Source: Aerococcus urinae | Lineage (GTDB): Bacteria; Bacillota; Bacilli; Lactobacillales; Aerococcaceae | NCBI RefSeq assembly: GCF_001543175.1 | Contig: NZ_CP014161.1 | Span: forward strand, 1,364,001 to 1,428,000 | Reading direction: 5' to 3' | DNA length: 64,000 bases | Shown here: positions 1 to 7,989 of the stretch, one piece after another | Layout of the letters: every line of letters begins with the position of its first letter | Numbering within the stretch: position 1 is the first letter of the stretch | Notes under the pieces: generated by a model | Told to the model about the DNA's origin: nothing | What the model saw: the letters and a program-made list of their open reading frames with translations, nothing else | The model's database searches: none | Position numbers and translations under genes: made by a program

Positions 1-21
1 AACAAGTAATCTAGCCGAGGT

Positions 22-51
22 AAAAAAGACTGGCGCGTAAACACCAGTCCC
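22..51 (-). terminator. Rho-independent terminator
   Basis: On the minus strand a six-pair stem (GACTGG/CCAGTC, positions 28-33 and 44-49) is followed directly by six U. It would end the minus-strand transcript that runs through the HxlR-type gene and the two hairpin elements after it. The U run is much weaker on the plus strand. Confidence 0.7.
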
Positions 52-56
52 TTTTC

Positions 57-108
57 AAAATGTGTTCCAAGCGCAAATCGATCTTTTGCGCACCCGTCAC
101 ACTTTCTC
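57..108 (-). repeat. Short copy of dispersed hairpin element
   Basis: About 52 nt. Read on the minus strand it begins with AAGTGTGAC and ends with GGAACACATTT, the two outer boxes of the hairpin element family found elsewhere in the window. GGTGCGCAAAAGATC faces GATTTGCGC, so the outer stem remains, but the central CCACTGGA...GAAGTGGA portion is missing. It looks like an internal-deletion derivative lying in tandem with the complete copy next to it. Confidence 0.6.
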
Positions 109-110
109 TT

Positions 111-228
111 AAACGTGTTCCAAGCGCGAGGTGAGCTCCATTTCAGAAGTACTTGCAAATCCTCTTTGAGGATTTACTGCGTACTTCTTCCAATGGTCTC
201 TCCTCTTTTTGCGCTTGTCACACTCTTT
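111..228 (-). repeat. Full copy of dispersed hairpin element
   Basis: Read on the minus strand it starts AAAGAGTGTGACAAGCGC, has the inner boxes CCATTGGA and GAAATGGA, and ends GCGCTTGGAACACGTTT. The stems AGAAGTAC/GTACTTCT and AAATCCTC/GAGGATTT close the centre. The inner box pair is CCAT/ATGG here where other copies have CCAC/GTGG, a compensatory change. The element starts at the stop codon of the HxlR-type gene, so it forms that gene's 3' untranslated region. Confidence 0.75.
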
Positions 229-559
229 ACTTATCTAGTTCTATCCATTCGTCAGACCAAGAGTGTAATGAGGTTAAGACGGTTTCAAGATCTTGGCCTT
301 TTTGAGTTAGGGCATAGTAAGTATATTTGTGGCAATCACTACATTGTGTCACCCGCTCAAGGATTCCTAGGCAGGTCAGTTCTCTTAGTCGTTCGGTCAG
401 TACCCGGTCGGAAATCCCATCAATATGGTCACGTAATTCAGAAAAACGAAGTGGGCCTTTGAGTAAGCTTTGAATGATTAAACCATTCCATTTCTTTCCT
501 AATAATTGGAAACCTTGCTCAAATTTGCGACACAGAGAAGGAATGTGCTGTTCACTCAA
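227..559 (-). CDS. HxlR-family transcriptional regulator
   Basis: A 110-residue winged-helix DNA-binding protein. The HxlR pattern is clear: a cysteine near the N-terminus (LCRKFEQGFQLLGKKWNGLII), then LRFSELRDHIDGISDRVLTERLRELTCLGILER as recognition helix and wing, and a C-terminal helix. Family members usually repress or activate a neighbouring redox or aldehyde-stress gene; the target here is unknown. The start is TTG, chosen because AAGGAAG lies 7 nt upstream. Two further cysteines (CSDC, about residues 73-76) give a possible thiol sensor, which is inference. It lies 25 nt after the HD protein gene and may be co-transcribed with it. A plus-strand frame covering part of the gene is a shadow. 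Confidence 0.85.
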   Translation of the reverse strand: MSEQHIPSLCRKFEQGFQLLGKKWNGLIIQSLLKGPLRFSELRDHIDGISDRVLTERLRELTCLGILERVTQCSDCHKYTYYALTQKGQDLETVLTSLHSWSDEWIELDK

Positions 560-584
560 GCGGTCACTTCCTTTCTTTATAAAG

Positions 585-1235
585 TTAATTTTTCTTATTA
601 TTACTTTCTGCTAAGTTTGGAAAATATTTTCTCCTCAGCCGATTAAATGGCGTCAGCAAACGCTCATTAATGGTTTGGTTTAGAGGATTAAGGATGCGTT
701 GACTACAGAAAGTTTGGCAATTATCCCGCCATATCTTAGAGGCAGGTCTTAAATATTCTGTCGATGCTAAGTATTTATCCACAAAAGTCACCACAAATGA
801 CTCTGGGTAAGCAGGAAGTTGCCAAGTAGCCAACCACATGTGTTTAATGATAATATCATGTTCAACTTCGTTTAAGTCGGTTAAGACTTCTGCATTTTTT
901 AGTGCAATATAAGGGTGATTGGTGAAATGATTGCCTTTTGAGAATGTCATTTCTTTCGTGTCATAGTAGAAAAGATCATGCATTAAACCCGCACGAGCGA
1001 CTGAACGATAGTCTAAGTTTAAACGCTTAGCAATTTTATAACTATAATAACTGACAGAATAAGAATGAACTAAACGATTCCCATAAATATGTTGGCGAAA
1101 CAGACCTAAATCGGTAATAAATTCATGGTCTTTAATATCATCGATTAAGGCCAAATAGTCACGGTCATTTTCCCAAGGGTAATTAGTTTCTGTCAATAAG
1201 TTCATGTCCTTTCTTTTGTAGAGCCTACTGATCAA
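585..1235 (-). CDS. HD-domain protein, putative phosphohydrolase
   Basis: A 216-residue cytosolic protein. The HD pattern is visible: H of LVHSYSVSYYSYKIA (about 57), the HD pair in GLMHDLFYYD (about 85-86), then HTNHP and EHDIIIKHMWL, which fit the later metal ligands. The family hydrolyses phosphate esters or nucleotides with a bound metal; the substrate is unknown. The TTG start overlaps the SpoU gene's stop as TTGA, which suggests translational coupling, though no Shine-Dalgarno sequence precedes it. An ATG ten codons in (1205) has AGAAAGGA only one base upstream, too close for ideal use, so the start is uncertain. It is the middle gene of SpoU - HD - HxlR. Confidence 0.75.
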   Translation of the reverse strand: MISRLYKRKDMNLLTETNYPWENDRDYLALIDDIKDHEFITDLGLFRQHIYGNRLVHSYSVSYYSYKIAKRLNLDYRSVARAGLMHDLFYYDTKEMTFSKGNHFTNHPYIALKNAEVLTDLNEVEHDIIIKHMWLATWQLPAYPESFVVTFVDKYLASTEYLRPASKIWRDNCQTFCSQRILNPLNQTINERLLTPFNRLRRKYFPNLAESNNKKN

Positions 1236-1981
1236 TTAGGAAGAAAGTGGTGCATAGCGATCGAGCCGGCAATGGCGACATTCAATGATTCCGCCTGACC
1301 CAGCATGGTAATATAGAGACTAATATCACTCGCTGCAATGATTTCCGGTCGAACACCATTTCCTTCGTTACCTAAAATAATGCCCCATCTTTCGTGTTTT
1401 TTCAAGTTATAAGTTTCTAAAGCTTGGGCTTGGTCATTTAATTCGGTCGCTGCTAAACAATAGCCTGCTGCCCTCAAACTGGCCATGGCTTCTTCTAAAA
1501 CCACTTGGTGGAGGCGAACATGGAATTGACTGCCCTGCATAGAACGAACCACCTTAGGGCTATAAGGATCAACGGTACCCTTACCTAGGTAGATATCTTG
1601 ATAATTAAAGGCATCTGCCGATCGGATCAAGGTTCCCAGGTTCCCTGGGTCTTGAACCCCATCCAGTAAGAGAACTGCAGGGGAAGCCGGTTTTAAAGAG
1701 GCTTTTCGGTCTCGATTGACCACCGCAAAGACCCCTTGATCCCTTTGAGTATCAGATAGTTCTTGGGCAATTTCAGGACTGATCAGGGTTTGATTAGCCA
1801 GCTTAAAGTCAGATTCATGTTTGGGAGTAAGAAAGACTTCAGCCAAGTCTGCCCCCGCCTCTAAGGCAGCCTCTAAAAGATGGGGGCCTTCAATAAGATA
1901 TTGACCAGCCTTTTCCCGTCCCCGCCGACTTAATAATTTTTTGGCATCCTTAATTTTTGGGTTATTTTTGGAAGTCAGCAT
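1232..1981 (-). CDS. TrmH/SpoU-family RNA 2'-O-methyltransferase
   Basis: A 249-residue SPOUT-class enzyme that moves methyl from S-adenosylmethionine to a ribose 2'-OH in tRNA or rRNA. The N-terminal substrate-binding part (SKNNPKIKDAKKLLSRRGREKAGQYLIEG) is typical of the YsgA/RlmB branch. The SPOUT motifs follow: LLLDGVQDPGNLGTLIRSAD (about residue 105), GIILGNEGNGV (about 200) and LNVAIAGSIAMHHF at the end. The family's Asn, Glu and Ser/Asn residues are all present. It starts one base after the pepV stop with little Shine-Dalgarno sequence, so translation is probably coupled to pepV. The exact target nucleotide cannot be read from sequence. Confidence 0.88.
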   Translation of the reverse strand: MLTSKNNPKIKDAKKLLSRRGREKAGQYLIEGPHLLEAALEAGADLAEVFLTPKHESDFKLANQTLISPEIAQELSDTQRDQGVFAVVNRDRKASLKPASPAVLLLDGVQDPGNLGTLIRSADAFNYQDIYLGKGTVDPYSPKVVRSMQGSQFHVRLHQVVLEEAMASLRAAGYCLAATELNDQAQALETYNLKKHERWGIILGNEGNGVRPEIIAASDISLYITMLGQAESLNVAIAGSIAMHHFLPN

Positions 1982-1982
1982 A

Positions 1983-3374
1983 TTACTTGATCAAGCGGTA
2001 AATCGCATCCGCATAAATCGCCATGGTTAAGAGGAGACGATCAACGCGTTGAACTTCATTAGGCTCATGCATAGTAGACACTTCATCTGGGAATTCAGCC
2101 CCAAAGGCAACGCCCCGTTCCATTAAACGGCCGTAAGTTCCCCCGCCAATAACAACTTCATGGCCTTCCATACCAGTATGTTCTTCATAAACCTCTAAGA
2201 GGGTTTCAACAAGTGGGTCATCCCCAGGAACATAGTGAGGCACTTTGTTAGAAGTCCCAGTTTCTTGAGCGAAGCCAAATTGGTCACCTAATTGACTAAA
2301 GGATTTATCCAATTGTTCAAAACTTTGCCCTTGAGGGAAACGGATATTCAAGGTCACAAATTGTTGACCATCCTTGGCACCAAAGACACCTGGATTTAAA
2401 GATAAGTCTCCCATCACTTCATCATGATGGTCAATCCCGGTCTTTTGCCCCTTGAAGTCTTGGTGCAAGAGGTTAGCAATGAAGCTAATATAGGAATTGC
2501 CTTCTAAATCACTGGATAGGTTCTTTAAGAATAGAGCCAGGTAAGTCGCCGCATTCTCTCCAGCTTCAGGGAAGGCCCCATGTGATACCCGACCATGTAG
2601 GTGGAGGTGGATCTTATTATCAGCGCTAGCTTCCACTGTCAAGCTAACCGGTTGTTTAGCTTGGAATTCTTCAGCAGCTGCTTGGACGTCTTCAAGGTCA
2701 AAGCCCTTGATGACCGCATCGGCATCCCCTGGGACCATATTTTCCCGAATACCAGATTCAAAGGACTCAATCGCCCCTTCTAAGGCAGGGAATTTCAAGG
2801 TAATGGAATACATTCCTTTTTCCCCATTAATAATCGGAAATTCAGCATCTGGTGAAAAGCCAAAGTCAGGTAGGGGTTCGGTTTCCAGGTAACGGGTCAA
2901 GCCCTTCCATTCACTTTCTTCATCCGTTCCGACAATAAAGTGAACTTTCTTCGATACAGGTAAATCTAAGTCACGGATAATTTTTAAGGCGTAGTAGGCT
3001 GCTAGCATTGGGCCCTTGTCATCGCTTACCCCGCGGGCATAGAGTTTACCATCAATGAGGGTTGGTTCAAAAGGATCAGTTTCCCAAGAATCGTCGACAG
3101 GAACCACATCGAGGTGGCCAATAATCCCCAAAATTTCATCGCCTTGGCCAAATTCAAAGCGCCCTGCCATGTTAGCCACATTCTTACTGGTAAAACCGTC
3201 ACGGTCAACCATAGCTAAGAAAGCATCTAAGGCTGCCTTGGGACCAGGGCCTAGCGGTACTTCTTCCGTCGCCTTATCGTCTTCACGGTAGCTAGGAATT
3301 CTCAGTAAAGTATATAAATCGTTAAGATAGTCGTCTTTTACTTTAGCAACTTCTTCTTGCCAATTAATCGTCAT
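1983..3374 (-). CDS. pepV: Dipeptidase PepV (M20 family)
   Basis: A 463-residue cytosolic di-zinc dipeptidase that cleaves Xaa-Xaa dipeptides after oligopeptide uptake. M20 landmarks: GHLDVVP (His87), VSDDKGP (Asp118-119), DEESEW (catalytic Glu, about 153), DAEFP (about 177) and a C-terminal HEPNE. The dimerisation or lid domain sits between. Length is normal for lactic PepV. The start follows GGAGGG at 9 nt. It heads a minus-strand run with the SpoU methyltransferase, the HD protein and the HxlR-type regulator. Confidence 0.95.
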   Translation of the reverse strand: MTINWQEEVAKVKDDYLNDLYTLLRIPSYREDDKATEEVPLGPGPKAALDAFLAMVDRDGFTSKNVANMAGRFEFGQGDEILGIIGHLDVVPVDDSWETDPFEPTLIDGKLYARGVSDDKGPMLAAYYALKIIRDLDLPVSKKVHFIVGTDEESEWKGLTRYLETEPLPDFGFSPDAEFPIINGEKGMYSITLKFPALEGAIESFESGIRENMVPGDADAVIKGFDLEDVQAAAEEFQAKQPVSLTVEASADNKIHLHLHGRVSHGAFPEAGENAATYLALFLKNLSSDLEGNSYISFIANLLHQDFKGQKTGIDHHDEVMGDLSLNPGVFGAKDGQQFVTLNIRFPQGQSFEQLDKSFSQLGDQFGFAQETGTSNKVPHYVPGDDPLVETLLEVYEEHTGMEGHEVVIGGGTYGRLMERGVAFGAEFPDEVSTMHEPNEVQRVDRLLLTMAIYADAIYRLIK

Positions 3375-3530
3375 CTTCTACATCCCTCCAATTGGCTACA
3401 TTATAGCACAAGAGCCTTTGTCTTGGCTAAGGGAGTAAACATTTCTTTCTCTTTAACTAAATTATATTCAAGAACAAGCTTGATCACTATTCCTTAATCT
3501 AGAGCATCCTGGTCTCCTAAAGAAGGCAAT

Positions 3531-3547
3531 CTTTGCTTAAAGCAAAG
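3531..3547. promoter_or_regulatory. Perfect inverted repeat upstream of malQ
   Basis: CTTTGCTT, one central base, AAGCAAAG: an 8 bp perfect inverted repeat ending 27 bp before the extended -10 of malQ. No U run follows, so it is more likely a protein-binding site than a terminator. The regulator is unknown. Confidence 0.45.
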
Positions 3548-3573
3548 GAAAAAGTCATTCTTTTCTACCTTTT

Positions 3574-3582
3574 TGCTATAAT
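3574..3582 (+). promoter_or_regulatory. Extended -10 promoter of malQ
   Basis: TGCTATAAT is a consensus extended -10 (TGn plus TATAAT). The best -35 candidate 17 bp upstream (GTCATT) is poor, which fits an extended -10 promoter or one needing an activator. It lies 32 bp before the malQ start. Confidence 0.6.
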
Positions 3583-3614
3583 ATGTTTAATCTTGATTAA
3601 AGGAGAAAAAGCCT

Positions 3615-5117
3615 ATGACACGTGCAAGCGGTGTGCTCTTACCCATATCTTCCTTGGCTAACGCAGAAGGCATTGGCAGCTTAGGAAAGTCCGCCTATCA
3701 ATTTGTGGACTTCTTAGCCGCAGCCGGGCAAAGCTATTGGCAAATCCTGCCGCTAGGCCCAACCAGCTATGGAGATTCCCCCTACCAATCCTTTTCTGCC
3801 TTTGCCGGTAACACCAATTTCATTGACTTAAAAACACTAGTCGATTGGGGTTTAATTGAAGCCGACGACTATCAAGGCGTCGACTGGGGCAATAATCCCG
3901 AACAGATTGACTATGCCAAAGTCTTTTATCATAAACGCCCCATCCTAGAAAAGGCCGTCGCTAGCTTTCTTAAGCAAGCCGACAGCGATCCTGATTACCA
4001 GACCTTTGTCCAAGATAATCAGGACTGGCTGCAGCCCTTCGCTGAATTTATGGCGGTAAAAGAATATTATGACCTAAGCCCAATTAGCGACTGGCCTGAA
4101 GCCATCCGTTTAAAAGATGAAGAGGCCGTAGAGGCAATCCTAGTCCAAGAAAAAAATAGCCTCAATTATCACTATGTCAGTCAATATTTCTTCTTTAAGC
4201 AATGGTTTGCCCTCAAGGACTACGCCAATCAAAAAGGCATTTACCTAATTGGGGATATTCCCATTTATGTGGCTAGTGATAGTGTGGAGGTGTGGCAAAC
4301 GCCTCGTTATTTCAAGCTTAACCAAAGTGGACAGCCCCAAGTAGTCGCGGGTTGTCCTCCAGACGCCTTTTCTTCTGATGGACAATTATGGGGAAATCCG
4401 ATCTATGATTGGGAGACAATGGCTAAGGACAATTATCAGTGGTGGATTAAACGGATCCAAGCCAGCCTTAATCTCTATGACATGGTAAGAATTGATCATT
4501 TTCGGGGCTTTGAAGCCTATTGGGAGATACCAGCTAGCGCTCCAACTGCAGCCAGTGGCAAATGGGTCAAAGGCCCAGGCCTTGACTTGTTCCTAGCCAT
4601 CAAGGAAGCCCTAGGATCTGTCAACATTATCGCAGAAAACTTGGGCTTTCTGACCCAGGAAGTTGCTGATTTACTAGAAGTCACCGGTTTTCCCGGTATG
4701 CATGTGATGCAATTTGGCTTTTCTGGTGAAGATTCTTCTGACCTCCCCCACAATTTCAATAAAAATTCCGTTGCCTATGTCGGGACCCATGACAACCAAA
4801 CTGCCCTGGGCTGGTATTTAGGCCAAGACGCTGCCAGCCGCTACTATATTGATGCCTATTGTGGGCGTCAGAAAGCGGAGAGTGTCGCAGAAATGTTAAA
4901 CCGAAGCCTAGCCGCCTCTTGCAGTCAAACAGTCATCTATACCATGCAAGACCTCTTAAATCTTGATGACCAGGCCCGGATAAATATCCCCTCCACCTTA
5001 GGAGGCAACTGGCAATGGCGGATGTCAGCTACCGCCTTAACGTACAGCTTGGTCAAGGACCTCTATAGCCTGACCAGACTCTACCACCGCTTACCCATAG
5101 TTAAAAATTTTCCTTAA
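3615..5117 (+). CDS. malQ: 4-alpha-glucanotransferase (amylomaltase)
   Basis: A 500-residue GH77 enzyme that transfers maltodextrin segments between glucans, releasing glucose from maltotriose and longer chains. Seen: the N-terminal TRASGVLLPISSL entry motif, GPTSYGDSPYQSFSAFAGN, the nucleophile in RIDHFRG (Asp about 294), the acid/base in AENLG (Glu about 340) and GTHDNQT (Asp about 393). Length is typical. ATG lies 9 nt after AAAGGAG. It is a single-gene unit between convergent terminators. No maltose transporter or glycogen gene is adjacent, so its substrate source lies outside this stretch. Confidence 0.96.
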   Translation: MTRASGVLLPISSLANAEGIGSLGKSAYQFVDFLAAAGQSYWQILPLGPTSYGDSPYQSFSAFAGNTNFIDLKTLVDWGLIEADDYQGVDWGNNPEQIDYAKVFYHKRPILEKAVASFLKQADSDPDYQTFVQDNQDWLQPFAEFMAVKEYYDLSPISDWPEAIRLKDEEAVEAILVQEKNSLNYHYVSQYFFFKQWFALKDYANQKGIYLIGDIPIYVASDSVEVWQTPRYFKLNQSGQPQVVAGCPPDAFSSDGQLWGNPIYDWETMAKDNYQWWIKRIQASLNLYDMVRIDHFRGFEAYWEIPASAPTAASGKWVKGPGLDLFLAIKEALGSVNIIAENLGFLTQEVADLLEVTGFPGMHVMQFGFSGEDSSDLPHNFNKNSVAYVGTHDNQTALGWYLGQDAASRYYIDAYCGRQKAESVAEMLNRSLAASCSQTVIYTMQDLLNLDDQARINIPSTLGGNWQWRMSATALTYSLVKDLYSLTRLYHRLPIVKNFP

Positions 5118-5121
5118 TGAC

Positions 5122-5153
5122 AAAAGGCCCTGACCAGTATCAGAGCCTTTTTT
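5122..5153. terminator. Bidirectional terminator malQ / flippase
   Basis: AAAAGGC...GCCTTTTTT hairpin with CTGA/TCAG extending the stem. A run of A on one side and T on the other lets it serve both the plus-strand malQ and the converging minus-strand flippase gene. Confidence 0.8.
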
Positions 5154-5159
5154 CTCATC

Positions 5160-6872
5160 CTATAAATGTAGAAACTGACGTAATTTTTGCGTTTTATCTT
5201 GTCCAAGAATAATTTCTAGCTGTTGCGACTTGATGAGGCCAATTAAATAGGCCCAAATCCCTAGTAGAGCGACAATGATAATCATCAGGAAAGCCCCTAA
5301 CTTATTGGGTTCCGGAATAATCCAATGGAGGATTTGATAAGTCACTTCACTTATTAATCCCATAATCAAGATCACTTTTAAGGCCGGCCAGATCCGTCCA
5401 GCTAAGTCAGAAAAGCTAAACTGGATCCGCTTATGAATACATACTAGGTAAAAGGCACACATAAAGATAAAGGCCAGTATTGAAGCATACATGGCCCCTT
5501 GGCTGCCACAAACCGCCAGGAGCGGAAACTGGACCAACAATTTAATTCCTAGGCCTAAAACAATCCCAAAGATGGCTTTTTTCTGTTGGTCCATAGACTG
5601 TAAGGTCATCACTAAAACATAGAAAAGCCCCATAGGAATAGCCATCACACAAGAAATTTGTAAGTAAAATTCACCCAAGGGGTCATTTATTCCGTAAAGC
5701 AATTGATAGACTGGGGCAGCGAGAACAGCTAGGCCAATGGCTGCTGGCACCATCACTAAGGTGAAGAGATGGATACTGTGTAAGACCACGTCACAGGTGT
5801 GGTCAAAAACGGGTTTCAGGTAGTTATCATAAGCCGACCGAGTCTGGAACTTAGCCACTTCTCGAGTATAAGCATCAGTCACCACCGGAACAGTAGTTGA
5901 GGAAATTGCCGTGGCAAAAGAAATAATAATTTGAATCACACGGCGGGCATTAGCATTAAATACCCCATATTCATAAATTAACTGTCCTTTCCCTAAGTCA
6001 CTCACCCTTTGCATGATTGGCATGAAGGTATTCATATCAATGAGGTTGACCATTTCGATGATCGAGCCCGTAATCACAAAGGGAATCGCTATGCGGACTA
6101 TCTCAAATAAGAGCGTCCGGGTGGATACATAATCACTGTCCACATGGCCAGCGGGAAGCGCATATTTGCCTCGGTTTTTGAAGTAATAAAAGGCTAAAGT
6201 CATAATCGCCATGACTGCGCCAATAAAGGCAGCAAAGGTGGAGTGACTGACCGCCTTAGCGACACTGCCATCCATGACCACACGAATCAGATAAACCGTC
6301 GCCAACATATAAATGACGCGGGCAAACTGCTCAGTAACCTGGGAAATCGCACTGGGCTTCATTTCTAAGTAGGCCTGAAAATAACCCCGCAAAATCGATA
6401 GCAAGGGAATCAAGGTCAAGGCAGGCACTAAGGAGCGGATGACTAAGATAACATCTTCTACGTTTCGCGCCGGCTTTCCCTGGGCTAGAAAGGGAGCCAG
6501 GAAATAAAGCGCCAGGGCACTTACAATCCCGGTTGCTAACATCATGATAGTCCCACTTTTAAAGAGTCGCTTGCTGGTTTGGTATTGGCCCCTAGCCATA
6601 TAGTTGGTCATTTGCTTAGAGATCGCGGCTGGCACCCCGGCGATAGCTACGGCTAAGAATATTGAGTAATAATTATAACCAATCCCATAGAGGGCATTGG
6701 CTTCGGTACCAACTTGTGGGTCTCCAATCCAATGCATCCAGGGAATTATATATAAGACGCCAAGAATTCTAGAGACCACACTTGCAATTGACATCCAAGC
6801 CGAACCTTCATTGAGTTTCTCCTTGGATTGCTGGTCCTGAAGAATAGACTGGCTCCTCTCATTATCATTCAT
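5160..6872 (-). CDS. ytgP: MurJ/YtgP-type polysaccharide or lipid II flippase
   Basis: A 570-residue polytopic membrane protein of the MOP superfamily (polysaccharide biosynthesis/SpoVB branch), predicted with about 14 transmembrane segments. The N-terminal SAWMSIASVVSRILGVLYIIPW and the segment with PAAISKQM are typical of YtgP, the Firmicutes MurJ functional homologue that flips lipid II for peptidoglycan synthesis. A charged cytosolic N-tail of about 25 residues precedes the first helix. GGGGT lies 6 nt before the ATG. It is monocistronic and convergent with malQ. Assignment to lipid II rather than another undecaprenyl-linked sugar is by family and by the absence of capsule genes nearby. 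Confidence 0.85.
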   Translation of the reverse strand: MNDNERSQSILQDQQSKEKLNEGSAWMSIASVVSRILGVLYIIPWMHWIGDPQVGTEANALYGIGYNYYSIFLAVAIAGVPAAISKQMTNYMARGQYQTSKRLFKSGTIMMLATGIVSALALYFLAPFLAQGKPARNVEDVILVIRSLVPALTLIPLLSILRGYFQAYLEMKPSAISQVTEQFARVIYMLATVYLIRVVMDGSVAKAVSHSTFAAFIGAVMAIMTLAFYYFKNRGKYALPAGHVDSDYVSTRTLLFEIVRIAIPFVITGSIIEMVNLIDMNTFMPIMQRVSDLGKGQLIYEYGVFNANARRVIQIIISFATAISSTTVPVVTDAYTREVAKFQTRSAYDNYLKPVFDHTCDVVLHSIHLFTLVMVPAAIGLAVLAAPVYQLLYGINDPLGEFYLQISCVMAIPMGLFYVLVMTLQSMDQQKKAIFGIVLGLGIKLLVQFPLLAVCGSQGAMYASILAFIFMCAFYLVCIHKRIQFSFSDLAGRIWPALKVILIMGLISEVTYQILHWIIPEPNKLGAFLMIIIVALLGIWAYLIGLIKSQQLEIILGQDKTQKLRQFLHL

Positions 6873-6991
6873 AGTTCTACCCCAAATCTAACGTAAAATT
6901 TTTGTTCATATTAATCCATTCTAATCAATAATTTTACCCAATTCAATTGAGGCCTGGATTCATTAAGTAAACTTAAAGACTTTGAAAGTTA

Positions 6992-7010
6992 AGAAGCTCT
7001 CCTAGCTTCT
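6992..7010 (-). terminator. Weak hairpin at the end of the amino-acid ABC operon
   Basis: AGAAGC/GCTTCT stem that overlaps the stop codon of the URO-D-like gene on the minus strand. There is no clean U run after it (TTAACTTTC), so termination here would be inefficient. Confidence 0.35.
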
Positions 7011-7988
7011 GATTAAATCTCTAAGCCGTGCTAAAGTCTCTTTGGAAAAAGGCTGTCTGATTACACAGCCTGGCGTTAAGAGTATACGGTTGTCTGCTTG
7101 ATTAATGGCCTTGGCTTGTGCTACCTGGTCTTCCAGTGTTGACCAATCCGCTTGGGTAATAGCTTCCCGTCGTAAACCACCCATAATGAATTTAGCGGTC
7201 TCTTGGATGCCTTCCCTTAGTTCGGGTTTAGACTCACCGATATGCCAATTAATAATTGGAAGCGGGTAATCCTTAATGAGGTCAAACATAATATTAGTTC
7301 CGTGAATATGCATGGTGTTTAACCAGGCAGCATCCGCTGCTTCAATAATTTTCAAGTCAAAGGGAACCCCATATTTTTGGTAGGCTTGAGGGCTTAGCTT
7401 ATCATGGGAAGCCATTTGACTGGCCAGATAAACCCCGTCTGCCCCCTTAGAGAGCGCCAATTGAACAAATTCAATAGTCGGCCGTGTCAAGCGTTCTAAG
7501 GCTTGTAAGAGGTAGCCTTCCCCATCTGCTTCAATGTATTGGTCAACCTGACCCTGACATAGCTTATTAGCCGTAGTTAAGGGGCTATGGACAGTGACTA
7601 CAACAGGAATATCTCCCTTGGTCAGCTCCACTAAGCGCTCCAAGTGTTCCAACTCTCTTTGAAAAGCCGGCGCCTGGTCAACACCTAAATCAGGAACCTC
7701 ACGCCAATCCTGATAGGAATGGATAGGGGTGGTTTTGACCTGGGCTACCCCGCCCTTGGCAATGTCAGAAAAATCGAGGTCGACCCCATAGTCTTCCACT
7801 GTGTACATGCCATTGCTCATAGTTTTAATAAAATCTAAGTCATATTGGCGGGCAAAGTCATAACTTACTCGACTGATCGCCTGAGGATTTCGGTCAATTT
7901 CAGGATAATGGGTCCAAGCCGAAAAAGGCGTATAGCCCTTGGCCTGCTTAGCCATAAAGGCTTTTAAGAGTTTTTTCTTGTTTGTCAT
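7002..7988 (-). CDS. Uroporphyrinogen decarboxylase-like (URO-D/MtaA-type) protein
   Basis: A 328-residue TIM-barrel protein of the URO-D superfamily, which contains true HemE and zinc-dependent methyltransferases such as MtaA and CmuA. The methyltransferase-type ends are recognisable: MHIHGTN (about residues 225-231), where MtaA relatives have HxCG, and LTPGCVIRQPFSKETLARLRD at the C-terminus, matching the family's zinc Cys region. The putative ligands would thus be His, His and Cys. The HemE N-terminal arginine motif is absent and no haem gene is near, so haem synthesis is unlikely. ATG at 7988 is preferred because AAAGGAG sits 7 nt upstream; a longer frame starts at 8006. It is the last gene of the amino-acid ABC operon, suggesting it acts on the imported compound (inference). 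Confidence 0.75.
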   Translation of the reverse strand: MTNKKKLLKAFMAKQAKGYTPFSAWTHYPEIDRNPQAISRVSYDFARQYDLDFIKTMSNGMYTVEDYGVDLDFSDIAKGGVAQVKTTPIHSYQDWREVPDLGVDQAPAFQRELEHLERLVELTKGDIPVVVTVHSPLTTANKLCQGQVDQYIEADGEGYLLQALERLTRPTIEFVQLALSKGADGVYLASQMASHDKLSPQAYQKYGVPFDLKIIEAADAAWLNTMHIHGTNIMFDLIKDYPLPIINWHIGESKPELREGIQETAKFIMGGLRREAITQADWSTLEDQVAQAKAINQADNRILLTPGCVIRQPFSKETLARLRDLIRS

Positions 7989-7989
7989 A

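Noticed and set aside
115-462. 115-codon plus-strand frame at the left edge
   Set aside because: It runs through a hairpin element and antisense to the HxlR-type gene, with no family match or ribosome binding site.
7002-7988. hemE (true uroporphyrinogen decarboxylase)
   Set aside because: The N-terminal HemE arginine motif is absent, the Zn-type motif is present, and there are no haem genes nearby.
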